Shown: positions 17,231 to 27,100 of the stretch, piece by piece | Position numbering within the stretch: position 1 is the first letter of the stretch | How the letters are laid out: each line of letters opens with the position of its first letter | Source: Phycisphaerae bacterium | GTDB lineage: Bacteria > Planctomycetota > Phycisphaerae > Tepidisphaerales > Tepidisphaeraceae | Direction: 5' to 3' | NCBI GenBank assembly: GCA_025936175.1 | Contig: JAICTV010000003.1 | Coordinates: 1 to 64,000 of the forward strand | Length of the DNA stretch: 64,000 nt | Notes under the pieces: model-generated | Databases searched by the model: none | Seen by the model: the letters and a program-made list of their open reading frames with translations, nothing else | What the model was told of the DNA's origin: nothing | Translations under genes and position numbers: made by a program

Positions 17231-18454
17231 TCAAGCGGCCTGTGGGATCGACTTCACGCGCGGCGCCACGCCGGCCATGACTCGGCGCTCGGGCATCCGC
17301 AAGTACTTCCTGATCTCCGCCGCCTGCGCGCCGATCTTCTTCGCGTCGCCCCAATGCTCGCGCAATTGCAGAAGGTGCGACAGCCCGCAGTCGCCGAAGA
17401 TCTTCGAGAGCTGCGGGTCGTCGGCCAGGTCGCTGTTGACGTAGGTGTCGAGCTGGTCGAGGCCGAGGTACTCGATGTCGCGGCTCTGCGCGGCGAGCCG
17501 CTTCCTGAGCGCGCGGTGCTGCGGCGTGCCGGTCATCGTCAGGAAGAGGAACGACTTGACCAGCACGCAGTCGTCGACCACGTCGGCGACGAAGTAGCCG
17601 AGCGGGCCGACCGGATGCTTGCAGGCGATCCAGATCTTTCCGTCGCTTCCGCGCGTGATTTCCGGCGAGCCGAGCGAGCTGACCATCATCAGGTGCGCGA
17701 TCGACTGATGCGCGGCGCTCAAGCGTTCGGTGAGGCGGCGAAAGACGTGACGCTGGACGAAGACCGGCAGGTGCGGGCGAGCGTCCGGCAGGTCGAGCAG
17801 TTGCGGCGCGTATTCCAGCCAGACGAAGCCGCAGTTGCTGAAGAATCCCCCGGCGCGATGGGCCGGACGGGGCTTGCCGTCGAGCTTGAACTCGCGCGCC
17901 TTGGGCCTGGCGGCGTGAACGACGAGCCGGTGGCGGCACCCGTGGTTGACGCTCTCGACATAACACAAGTTGGAATCGAGCCGCGAGCAGCATTGAGAGA
18001 TGTAGAACTGCTGCGCGTGCATCGCATCAAAGATCGCGTCGATGATCTGCGCGGGCGTCAGATCGAGGATGGGCTTGAGCGCCGCGGCGGCGCGGGCGTC
18101 GAGCTTGCCCGCGGTCTGCAGCGCATACGCGGCGCTCCAGAACGAACGCAGCGGGCCCGCGAAATCCGCGACGCAGATCTGGCGATCGGTCCCGGGCACG
18201 GGAAGCATGCCCTTGGCCAGCCATTCCTCCAGATACCCCGCCGCCGCGCGGCAGGCTTCGACGCCGGCCGCGCCCGGGTCGAGCTCGATCGTGATGCCGG
18301 GGGAACGAACGTCGTACACGATGTGCCGCAGGCGCTCGGGCAGGGTGCGGATGACCGACGGATCGATGCCGAGCTTGTCGAGCAGGGCGAGCAGTCGTTG
18401 GCGTGAACGGAGCTGGCGGTCGCGATCTTTGGAGCCTTTGCGCAGGGTTCGCAT
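17231..18454 (-). CDS. Hypothetical protein, 407 residues
   Basis: A cytoplasmic-looking protein I do not recognise. The N-terminus is very basic (RKGSKDRDRQLRSRQR), followed by LLALLDKLGIDPSVIRTLP and helical segments. Cys/His residues cluster around QCCSRLDSNLCYVESVNHGCRHR (pieces, about 155-185), which might bind metal. A later conserved-looking part reads DDCVLVKSFLFLTMTGTPQ and GLDQLDTYVNSDLADDPQ. The frame is open far beyond the start, antisense to the next gene; I took ATG 18454 because it begins the plausible protein and leaves room for the divergent promoter. It is flanked by the two copies of the 300-bp repeat. Confidence 0.7.
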   Translation of the reverse strand: MRTLRKGSKDRDRQLRSRQRLLALLDKLGIDPSVIRTLPERLRHIVYDVRSPGITIELDPGAAGVEACRAAAGYLEEWLAKGMLPVPGTDRQICVADFAGPLRSFWSAAYALQTAGKLDARAAAALKPILDLTPAQIIDAIFDAMHAQQFYISQCCSRLDSNLCYVESVNHGCRHRLVVHAARPKAREFKLDGKPRPAHRAGGFFSNCGFVWLEYAPQLLDLPDARPHLPVFVQRHVFRRLTERLSAAHQSIAHLMMVSSLGSPEITRGSDGKIWIACKHPVGPLGYFVADVVDDCVLVKSFLFLTMTGTPQHRALRKRLAAQSRDIEYLGLDQLDTYVNSDLADDPQLSKIFGDCGLSHLLQLREHWGDAKKIGAQAAEIRKYLRMPERRVMAGVAPRVKSIPQAA

Positions 18455-18616
18455 ACCGAGAAATTCGCCAAAATGGACTCTTCGGCTGCAAAAAACGTAT
18501 CGATGAGGGGCCGCGCGCGGGAAAGTCAGGGCGCGTGACGAAACTTTGGGGTAGACTCTTTCATAATCTGCCGGGGAGGGATGGTCCGGGGAGCGTTGGA
18601 GAGAGGGTCGTTCAAG
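18455..18616. promoter_or_regulatory. Divergent promoter region before the exoprotein block
   Basis: 162 bp between the divergent starts. On the plus strand TTTGGGGTAGACT (TAGACT near 18551-18556) and a nearby CATAAT are -10 candidates for the large amidase gene. TAGACT is also found before the lipoprotein at 12836. No clear -35 box. Confidence 0.3.
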
Positions 18617-21600
18617 ATGTCGAAGCGAAAGTGTCGGGCCGCCCGCCTCGAGCGGCTGGAGGATCGTCGTCTGCTCTCGGTGGGCGTTCAGCCCGCCGGG
18701 CCGCTCGCCGGGCATGTGCTGTACACGCAGGGGGGCCACGGAATCTATTGGAAGTCCACCGCTTTCAGTTACATGCGCCCCAATTCCTACGGCCTGATCG
18801 AGGACCTGGGCAATCAGGACATGCTCGAGAACTACGCGCAGTACGTCCTCAATGCCGGCGGGACGATGGTCTCGATGCGCCCGGTGGGGCATCAGACCAA
18901 CGAAGCCGTCGTCGATAACGCGCAGGCGTACACCGCCGGCGCGGGTGGGTTTCAGGTTGTTTCCGGCACGTGGACGAACAACACCTCTTCGACGCCCTAC
19001 TGGTCCAATAATAACGGCAACGACAGCGTTCATTTCGTCACGGCGGCGACCAGCGCGACGGAGACGGCGGTGGCGCGATTCGTTCCCAACATTCCGGCCG
19101 GCGGCTTTTATCCGGTCTACGCCTGGTGGAATCCCGGGACCAACAACGCCGCCACGAATGACCGCGTCGCGGATCAAACGTTCCGCATCAACTACTCCGG
19201 CGGCTCGTACGAAGTCCGCGTCGCGGCGAACAAGGTGGGCGACGGCTGGGTCTACCTCGGCAACTATTACTTCGCCGCCGGCGTCAATCCCGCCAGCGGA
19301 AGCGTCGAAGTCTCCAACAAATCCGCCACCACCGGCAACAAGGTCGTCGCCGATGCGATTCGGTTCGGCAACGGCATGGGAGACTGGACGGACAACGGCG
19401 TGCACCCGGTCTCCGGCCAGGCCCGCGAAGACGAGCCGGCGCTGTACTGGTGCTACGACGAACGCGGCTGGACCGGGTCGAATGCGCGCGTCGCGCAGAG
19501 CGTCGTCGATAACGGCAGCACGTCCGATGAGATGACCCGGAACTTCAGCGCCTGCGATCGTTACGCGGTCTACATGAACAACGAAAGCGTCGGCAACGCG
19601 ACCGACCGCGTCTGGATCAGCTTCCACACCAACGCCAGCGGCTCGGCTTCGACCGGCGGGAAGGCGCGCGGCACGTACGGGCTGATCAACGACCCGCCGA
19701 CGACCAATCAGGCATGGCTCGCCGACGCCGCGGGCGGGACGTTCCACAGCGAGATGAGCGCGCTCGATTCGGTACACGAGTTCGCGTGGGGCTATCCCGG
19801 CGCCAACACGTTTACCGGCGGGTATTCGGAGATCAGCAAGAACGTGATCGGGACCGAATTCGATGCGACGATCATCGAGGTCGCTTTCCATGACAACGCG
19901 ACGGATTCGGCGCTGCTGAGAAGTCCGGCCGTCCGGCTGGATGCCGGGCGGACCGCATACCACGTGGCGATGAAGTATTTCGCCAATTTCGATCCGAGCG
20001 GATTCACCAATACAACCTGGGCGCCGGAGCCGGCGAGCGACGTGCGCGCCACGACCAACGCGGGCGGCCAAGTAACGATCTCGTGGAGCGCCGGCCCAAG
20101 CTCGAGTGGCGCCACCGGCCCGTACGGCAATGCCGCCACCGGCTACCTCGTGCAGACCTCGACCAACGGCTACGGCTTCGATGGCGGAACCAGCGTCGCG
20201 GGGACGAGTTTCACGTTCAGTGGTCTCTCCACAACCGCGCCGACCTATTTCCGCGTCGTGGCGGTCAACCCCGGCGGCGTCTCGGTGCCGTCTGCCGTGG
20301 TCGTCGCCAAGCCGCAGAGCGGGCGGCCGGCGCCGGTCCTGATCGTCAACAATTACAGCCGGCTCGACGAAGCCTTCGATCAGACCCAAAACACGATCCT
20401 GGGCCTGGCCTACCGCACGCGGACGCGCTATCAGAACACGTTCGACTACGACGTGCTCGTCGCGGGCGCCGTCTCCCATTTCGACTCCTCCCTCGACATC
20501 GAATCGTGCACCGACAAGGCGATCGCCAGCGGCGAAATCAACCTCTCCAATTACGCGGCGGTCATCTGGTACAGCGGCGAGAACGCCAAGGCCACCTACG
20601 GCAACGGCACGACCGCCGGCACCACGTTCACCAGCGTCACGCAACCCCTGGTCACGGCGTATCTCAACGGTGGCGGCAAGCTGTTCGTCAGCGGCGCGGA
20701 GATCGGGCACGAGCTGGTCGGCGACGGTTACGGCCCGAGCTTCTACGGCGCCACGCTCAAGAGCAGCTACGTCGCCGACGCCGCCGGGACATACACCGCC
20801 GCGGGCGCTTCCGGCAAAATCTTCGACGGCATCGCGCTGTCGTTCGACGACGGCACGGGCGGCGCCTACAACGTCAGCAACCCGGACGTGCTCGGCGCCG
20901 CGGGGGGATCGTCGATCGCGATGAACTACACCGGCGCCGGCAGCGGCGGCGCGGCGATCCAGTACAGCAACGGCAACTCGCGCCTCGTCAACATGGGCTT
21001 GCCCTTCGAGACGATCACCACCGCCGCCGGTCGCAACGCCGTCATGGCGGCCGTGCTCAACTTCTTCAACATCGTCGGCACGCTGAGCGTCTCGGGGTTC
21101 GTCTACCAGGACAACAACGGCAACAACGTCAAGGACGCCGGCGAGAACGGCTTCAACGGGCGAACCGTCTGGAGTGACACGAACAACAACGGCGCGCTCG
21201 ATGCCGGCGAGTCCAGCACGACCACCGACGCCGGCGGCGCCTACACGTTGGCCGGGTTGCCGCCGGGGTCGTATAACGTCCGCGCGGCCTTGGGGACCGG
21301 CTATATCCGCACCGGCTCGGCGAGCGTCGTCGTCAACCTCAGCGGATCGAACGGCTCGGCCAGCTTCGGCCAGTTCCCCGTCATCTACAACGGCGGCGCG
21401 GGCGCGAGCGCGGACACCTACACGCTGAGGCTCGATCCGGCGAGCAACACCATGGTGCAGATCATCGAATCGCTGGGCGGCGGGGGCGCGACGACCTACG
21501 AGATCGACAAGTCGCTGCTCTCGACGCTGCTCTTTAACCCCGGCAACGGCGACGACACGCTCGTGATCGACTACACGAGCGGCTCGCCGATCCCCAACAA

Positions 21601-22483
21601 CGGCATCACCTTCGCCGGCGGCGGGAACAACGACACGCTCACCCTCACCGGCTCCGACAACGCCGCCGACAACGTTACCGTCGCCGACGGCAGCATCACC
21701 GCCGGCGGCACGATCGCGTGGAGCTTCGTCGAGGCGATCAACGTCAACACCGGCGGCGGGGACGACACCTTCACGTACGCCGGGCCCGTCGGCGTGCCGG
21801 TCAATTTCACCGGCGGGACGAGCACGAACTTCGACACGATGAACGTGACCGGCGGGACATTCACGTTCGCATCGGATGCGTCGGCGGGGACGACCAACCT
21901 CCAGCTCAACGTCTCCGCCGGCGCCGGCGTGATGTTCAACGCGACTCAGCATCTGCGCGGCTTGTCCGTCGATGGCGCCGTCACACTGAGCGGCGGCGGG
22001 GCGAAGGTGATCGTCACGAAGAACCTCGCCGTGGCGGGCACGCTCAACTTGTCCGACAACGATCTCGTTTACGACTATTCCGGCGCCACGCCGTACGACG
22101 CCGTCTTCGCGCTGATCGCGACGGGGCGCAACGGCGGGTCGTGGGACGGCGCCAGCGGCATCCGCACCAGCAACGCGTCGGCCGACCTCACCGGCCTGGC
22201 GATCGCCGAAGCATCCGATGCGCTGGGCCTGAGCGGCGCGCAGACCGCAGGCTTCGACGGTCAGAGCGTTGACGCGACGGCGCTGCTGATCAAGTTCACG
22301 TACGTCGGCGACGCGAACCTGGACGGGATGATCAACGGGGACGACTACTTCCAGATCGACAGCGCGTTCCCGCAGCAGGCGCACGGATATTTGAGCGGCG
22401 ACTTCAACTACGACGGGCTTATTAACGGAGACGATTACTTCCTGATCGACTCGAATTTCCCGCAACAGGGACCGCCGCTGTAG
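18617..22483 (+). CDS. Exported amidase with golvesin-like insert, FN3, SdrD-B and dockerin domains
   Basis: A 1288-residue exoprotein. LERLEDRRLLS (11-21) marks it for export. A zinc amidase_3 (N-acetylmuramoyl-L-alanine amidase) fold is split: the first part has GGHG (His41) and QDMLENYAQYV (Glu71); a golvesin C-terminal-like domain (about 106-250; FVPNIPAGGFYPVYAWW, GWVYLGNYYFAAG) is inserted; the second part has VWISFHTNA (His337) and IIEVAFHDN (Glu421). Then come a fibronectin III domain (468-565), a GATase/ThuA-like domain (573-828; VIWYSGENAK, LFVSGAEIGHELVG), an SdrD-B repeat (825-905), a beta-rich module and a C-terminal dockerin pair. It probably cleaves peptidoglycan-like or glycopeptide amide bonds. 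ATG 18617 gives the motif its usual position. Confidence 0.85.
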   Translation: MSKRKCRAARLERLEDRRLLSVGVQPAGPLAGHVLYTQGGHGIYWKSTAFSYMRPNSYGLIEDLGNQDMLENYAQYVLNAGGTMVSMRPVGHQTNEAVVDNAQAYTAGAGGFQVVSGTWTNNTSSTPYWSNNNGNDSVHFVTAATSATETAVARFVPNIPAGGFYPVYAWWNPGTNNAATNDRVADQTFRINYSGGSYEVRVAANKVGDGWVYLGNYYFAAGVNPASGSVEVSNKSATTGNKVVADAIRFGNGMGDWTDNGVHPVSGQAREDEPALYWCYDERGWTGSNARVAQSVVDNGSTSDEMTRNFSACDRYAVYMNNESVGNATDRVWISFHTNASGSASTGGKARGTYGLINDPPTTNQAWLADAAGGTFHSEMSALDSVHEFAWGYPGANTFTGGYSEISKNVIGTEFDATIIEVAFHDNATDSALLRSPAVRLDAGRTAYHVAMKYFANFDPSGFTNTTWAPEPASDVRATTNAGGQVTISWSAGPSSSGATGPYGNAATGYLVQTSTNGYGFDGGTSVAGTSFTFSGLSTTAPTYFRVVAVNPGGVSVPSAVVVAKPQSGRPAPVLIVNNYSRLDEAFDQTQNTILGLAYRTRTRYQNTFDYDVLVAGAVSHFDSSLDIESCTDKAIASGEINLSNYAAVIWYSGENAKATYGNGTTAGTTFTSVTQPLVTAYLNGGGKLFVSGAEIGHELVGDGYGPSFYGATLKSSYVADAAGTYTAAGASGKIFDGIALSFDDGTGGAYNVSNPDVLGAAGGSSIAMNYTGAGSGGAAIQYSNGNSRLVNMGLPFETITTAAGRNAVMAAVLNFFNIVGTLSVSGFVYQDNNGNNVKDAGENGFNGRTVWSDTNNNGALDAGESSTTTDAGGAYTLAGLPPGSYNVRAALGTGYIRTGSASVVVNLSGSNGSASFGQFPVIYNGGAGASADTYTLRLDPASNTMVQIIESLGGGGATTYEIDKSLLSTLLFNPGNGDDTLVIDYTSGSPIPNNGITFAGGGNNDTLTLTGSDNAADNVTVADGSITAGGTIAWSFVEAINVNTGGGDDTFTYAGPVGVPVNFTGGTSTNFDTMNVTGGTFTFASDASAGTTNLQLNVSAGAGVMFNATQHLRGLSVDGAVTLSGGGAKVIVTKNLAVAGTLNLSDNDLVYDYSGATPYDAVFALIATGRNGGSWDGASGIRTSNASADLTGLAIAEASDALGLSGAQTAGFDGQSVDATALLIKFTYVGDANLDGMINGDDYFQIDSAFPQQAHGYLSGDFNYDGLINGDDYFLIDSNFPQQGPPL

Positions 22484-22542
22484 CTTCGCGCGGTTCGCCG
22501 CATCCCTCCCGCGCCCGTGCCCGCGCGCCGCCACGCGACGAT

Positions 22543-22845
22543 GGGTTCGTTTTGTAATCCGAGGCGCGTCCGAATCCCCTCCTTTCTGCGTTTTCAAGCC
22601 GCCAACGCGGTTTTTCGCTGGCTTCGATTGGGTTCGTTTTGCACGGGCGACCGACGGCACATTCGAGCGCGCGCCCCAATGCGCCGTTGGCTTCGTTCCG
22701 CACATTCGCGACGCTACTGAAGATTTCTGAACAAAACTGAACATGCCTGAACGTGACTGGACCGCCGCTTGCGCGATGGCGTGATCAAAGAACACGTCCT
22801 CCCCTCATCCCTCACGATTGCACAAACGTGATCACGAACGTGCAA
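22543..22845 (+). repeat. Intergenic 'GGGTTCGTTTTGCA' element, copy 2
   Basis: The second copy of the repeat at 16813-17115, direct orientation. It has GGGTTCGTTTTG-type units at 22543, 22630 and 22689 (the last GGCTTCGTTCCGCA), a shared CATTCGAGCGCG and the terminal palindrome TTGCACAAACG-TGATCA-CGAACGTGCAA (22818-22845). The surrounding gap 22484-23056 shows no gene. Confidence 0.7.
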
Positions 22846-23056
22846 TTCGCGGGATTTTTTCTGCGGATGATCTGCAGGCGACACTGCGCACGCGTTTTTT
22901 TTCGCGGGAACCTTTCCCGCGTGGCGGCATGGTGGATGTCATGGTTGCGTCAACGCGCGGCGGCTTCGCACGCGCCCGTTTTTCTCGACCCATTGCGATC
23001 AACGCGTAGGATTATTTCTTGATCGATGAGAACTACGCCGGGCAGGAGGCGGCGCT

Positions 23057-23950
23057 ATGATCAATTGCCTGAAAAACAAGCTCGCGCAGGTGGCGGCGCC
23101 GGTCGTGGCGGGGTTGGTGGCAGGGGTCGCGGCGCACGCGGCTCGGGCGGATCTCGTCTACGTCACCGTGCCGGCGGAGAACGCGGTGTATCGCTACAGC
23201 GCGCCCAACAGCGGCGGCGTGTTCGCCGGCACCGGGATGAACAACCCGCACGGCATCGCGCTGGACGCGGCGGGGAACGTCTTTGTCGCCAACAGCGGGA
23301 ACAACACGATTGTCAAGTTCACGCCCGAGGGCGCCCGATCGGTCTTTGTCAGCAACGGCCTGAATGCGCCGTGGGGGATGGCATGCGATTCGGCGAGCGA
23401 TCTCTTTGTCGCCAGCCGGAACGATAACGCCGTCGTGAAGTTCACGCCCGCCGGCGTCGCGTCGGTGTTTGCCACCGCGGCGGCGGGTCTAAGCGATCCG
23501 AGAGGGCTCGCGTTCGACGCCGACGGCAACTTGTACGTTTCGAATCACGGCAATAACTCGGTGCGCAAGTTCACGCCCGCGGGCGTCGGCTCGATCTTCG
23601 CGAACACAAACGTGACGGAGCCGGGCGGGCTGGCATTCGACAGTCTCGGAAACCTGTATGTGGCGAACGCGAACAATTCGCCGGTGGAAAAGTTCACGCC
23701 GGACGGCGTCGGCACCCGCCTGAACACGAGTACGAACGCGGTGGGACTCGCCGTCGACAGCCAGGACAACCTGTTCGCGAGTTACTTTCTCAATGTCGAT
23801 CGCTACGCGCCGGACGGGACGCGGACCCGATACACCGATGTCGGCGGCGGGTTCGTCGCAACGCAGGTCCCCGAGCCGGCGGGGGCGGCGGCGGTGGCCG
23901 GACTCTCTGCTGCGGCGGTATCGACACGTCGCCGTCGCCGCTCGCCGTAG
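23057..23950 (+). CDS. Secreted NHL/SMP-30-like propeller with PEP-CTERM anchor
   Basis: A 297-residue exported protein. ATG 23057 follows AGGAGG by seven bases. A signal peptide ends around HAARA. Six or so beta-propeller repeats follow, each with a pattern like GIALDAAGNVFVANSGNNTIVKFTPEG and GLAFDADGNLYVSNHGNNSVRKFTPAG, as in NHL and gluconolactonase-like proteins. The C-terminus QVPEPAGAAAVAGLSAAAVSTRRRRR is a PEP-CTERM sorting signal: PEP motif, hydrophobic helix, arginine cluster, recognised by exosortase for cell-surface attachment. It is the only protein in the window with this signal and it sits inside the LEPR-XLL block. Confidence 0.85.
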   Translation: MINCLKNKLAQVAAPVVAGLVAGVAAHAARADLVYVTVPAENAVYRYSAPNSGGVFAGTGMNNPHGIALDAAGNVFVANSGNNTIVKFTPEGARSVFVSNGLNAPWGMACDSASDLFVASRNDNAVVKFTPAGVASVFATAAAGLSDPRGLAFDADGNLYVSNHGNNSVRKFTPAGVGSIFANTNVTEPGGLAFDSLGNLYVANANNSPVEKFTPDGVGTRLNTSTNAVGLAVDSQDNLFASYFLNVDRYAPDGTRTRYTDVGGGFVATQVPEPAGAAAVAGLSAAAVSTRRRRRSP

Positions 23951-24136
23951 TTTGCCCGCCTTCACGAGAATCGTCGCAACCATTTGCTATTCGCGCCACC
24001 CGCACATCTCGGGCGTGGCGGACGGTGGATTCGATGTGGTAAACTCGTGGGGCACACGGCCGTACCGCGTCCTTTGTCCGCGGAGGGGCAGGACGCAGGG
24101 GCGTTGTGCTCGTGCCTGTTTGTGGGGTCAGTTCGG

Positions 24137-27100
24137 ATGGGGATTTTTTCGACAGTCCAATCGCCAGCGCGCTCGCTTCCTCCTCGTCGTCATCGCGGCC
24201 GCGGTGGGCGCGGGCGGATCGGGGGCGCGCTGCGGGAGGCGCTGGAACTGCTGGAGCGGCGGACGCTGCTCGCGTGGTCGCCTTCGGTGTCGCTGGTCGC
24301 GGACGTGAACACCGCGACCAACAACGCCACGCCGGGGCCGTTCGTGAGCGCTTCGGGGAGCGTGCTCTTTGGCGCGACCGATGGGATTAACGGGCGCGAG
24401 CTGTGGAAGAGCGACGGCACCGCGGCCGGCACGGTGATGGTCAAGGACATCAACCCGCTGGGCTCATCGAGCCCGGCGGCACTGAGCTCGATCTCCGCGG
24501 GCACCACGCTCTTCTTCGCCGATGACGGGACGCACGGCATCGAGCTGTGGAAGACGGACGGCACCGCGGCGGGGACGCAACTGGTCAAGGACATCAATCC
24601 CGGCAGCGGCATATCGGTGCGTTTGCCGAACCCGGCGGGCGGGCCGCAGCCCACGCCGGTCATCGTCGCGCTGGGCGGCGTGGGTTACTTCGAGGCCAGC
24701 GACGGGATCAGCGGCTACGCGCTGTGGCGGAGCGACGGGACGGAAGAGGGGACGTACCAGGTCAAGGACATCAATCCGTCCACCGCGACATCGTCGAGTG
24801 CGCCGGGCGTGACGTCGCTGAAGGTGTTCAACAACGCGATCTTCTTCGTCGCGGATGACGGCTCGGCGGGAGCGGAAGTCTGGCGCAGCGATGGGACAAA
24901 TGCGGGCACGCAGATCCTCAAGGACATCGCGCCCGGCGTCGGATCGTCGTCGCCGGCGCGGCTGACCGTGTCCGGATCCAACCTGTTCTTTGCCGCCACC
25001 GATCAAACCGCGTTCGGCAACGAGCTGTGGAAGAGCGACGGGACGACGACCGGCACCGTGATGGTGAAGGACATCAATCCGGGCGGCAACTCCTCGACGC
25101 CGCAGAACCTGTGCGACGTGAACGGCACGCTCTTCTTCCAGGCGGGCGACGGGGTCAACGGCTCGGAACTGTGGAAGAGCGACGGGAGCGGCGGGGGGAC
25201 GACGCTGGTCAAGGACATCGTCGCCGGCGCGACGTCGCCGAAGATGGACAGCTTCACCAACGTCGGGGGGACGCTGTTCCTGGCGGTCAGCGCCAACGGC
25301 GTGGACGGGCGCGAGCTGTGGAAGAGCGACGGGACGGGCGCGGGGACGGCGGAGGTCAAAGACATCGTTCCCGGCAGCGGCAGCGGTGTGCCCAGCTCGC
25401 CGAATTTCACGTCGTTCAACAACAAGCTGTACTTCGCCGGCACCGACGGCGCCGCCGACGGCATCGAGCTGTGGACCAGCGACGGCACGGCGGCGGGCAC
25501 GGTGATGGTCAAGGACATCAGCCTCGGCGCGGGCAACGGCTCGCCGGCGAACTTGTACGTCGCCGGTTCGACGCTGCTGTTCTCCGCGACCGATGTCGCC
25601 ACCGGCTCGGAGCTGTGGACGAGCGACGGGACGACCGGCGGCACGGCGCAGGTCAAGGACATCAACGCGTCGACGGCGACCGGCTCGCCGTTCGGCATGA
25701 CGGAGATCAACCGCCACATCGTCTTCTCCGCGCTCGATCCGGTGCACGGGCGCGAAGTCTGGTCCACCGATGGGACGGCGGCTGGGACGATTCTTCTCGC
25801 CGACACCAATCCCGGGATCGCCAGCGGGATGTCTTCGTTCGCGCCGGCGAAGCTCGGGTCGTACCTCTACTTCCCCGCCGGGTCCGGGACCACGCAGCTC
25901 TGGCGGACGGACGGGACGGTGGCGGGAACCGGCATCGTCACGACGTTCGACTTCAGCGTGACACACGTCGCGAACGTCGGCGGCGCGCTGCTCTTCTGGA
26001 CCGGCACCAGCGCGACAGGGATCGAGTTGTACAAGAGCGACGGCACCGCCGGCGGGACGGGCATCGTCGCCGATCTCGTCCCGGGCGCGGCCAGCTCTTC
26101 GCCGCAGAGCGATTTCACCGTCATCGGCGGGGTCGGCTACTTTGCGTCCAACACTTCCGCCGCGGGCACGGAGCTGTGGCGCACCGACGGCGCCGCCGGG
26201 GGAACGGCTCTGCTCAAGGACATCAACGCGGGCGGGGGTTCGTCGTATCCCGGCAGTTTCTTCGCGTTCGGCGGGCAACTGCTGTTCAGCGCGACGACGC
26301 CGGCCGAGGGGCCGGAGCTGTGGCGCAGCGACGGCACGCCCGCCGGCACGGTCCTGGTGAAGGACATCACGCCGGGGGCGTTCGGCTCCTCGCCGTCTCA
26401 GTTCGCGCAGCTCGGCGGCAGCGTCCTCTTCTACGCCGCCGGCGAGTTGTGGGGCACCGACGGGACATCCGACGGGACGCAGCTTGTCAAAGAGATCGAT
26501 CCGGGTCCGCAGTTCGGCAACCCGGCGGGGCTGACGACCTGGAACGGCGCCGTCTACTTCTCCGCGCAGCACGACCTGACTGATTCGGAGCTGTGGAAGA
26601 GCGACGGCACCGGCGCGGGCACCGTGCGCGTGAAGGACATCTACGCCGGCAGCGGCTCGTCCGGCCCGCAGAATTTCGTCGCGATGGATGATGCGATCTA
26701 CTTCCAGGCGACCGATGCGGGCGGCGGGGCGGAACTGTGGAAGAGCGACGGAACCGACGCCGGCACCGTGCGCGTCGCCGACATCTGGCCGGGCAGCACG
26801 GGCTCGACGCCGCTGCGGCCGGCGCGCTGCGGCTCGACGCTCTATTTCCAGGCGAGCGATCCGACGATCGGCGGCGAGTTGTATCGCGTCGGGCCGCCGG
26901 AAGTGTCGAACGTGCGCGCGGTCGGGGTCGGCAAGCTGCTGGTCGAAGGCACCGCGGGCGATGACGCGTTCGGCATCGGCTCCGATGCCAGCGAGCTGCA
27001 GATCGTCATCTACGTCAACGGCGTCGAGACGACCCTGAGCTATCCCGTCGGCTCGATCACGCAGGTCACTTTCGAAGGCTACGGCGGGAACGACACGCTC

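Noticed and set aside
17231-22795. 1854-codon open frame on the minus strand
   Set aside because: Its first 1400 codons are antisense to the golvesin-amidase gene and the repeat at 22.5 kb; only the 407 codons after 18454 look like a protein.
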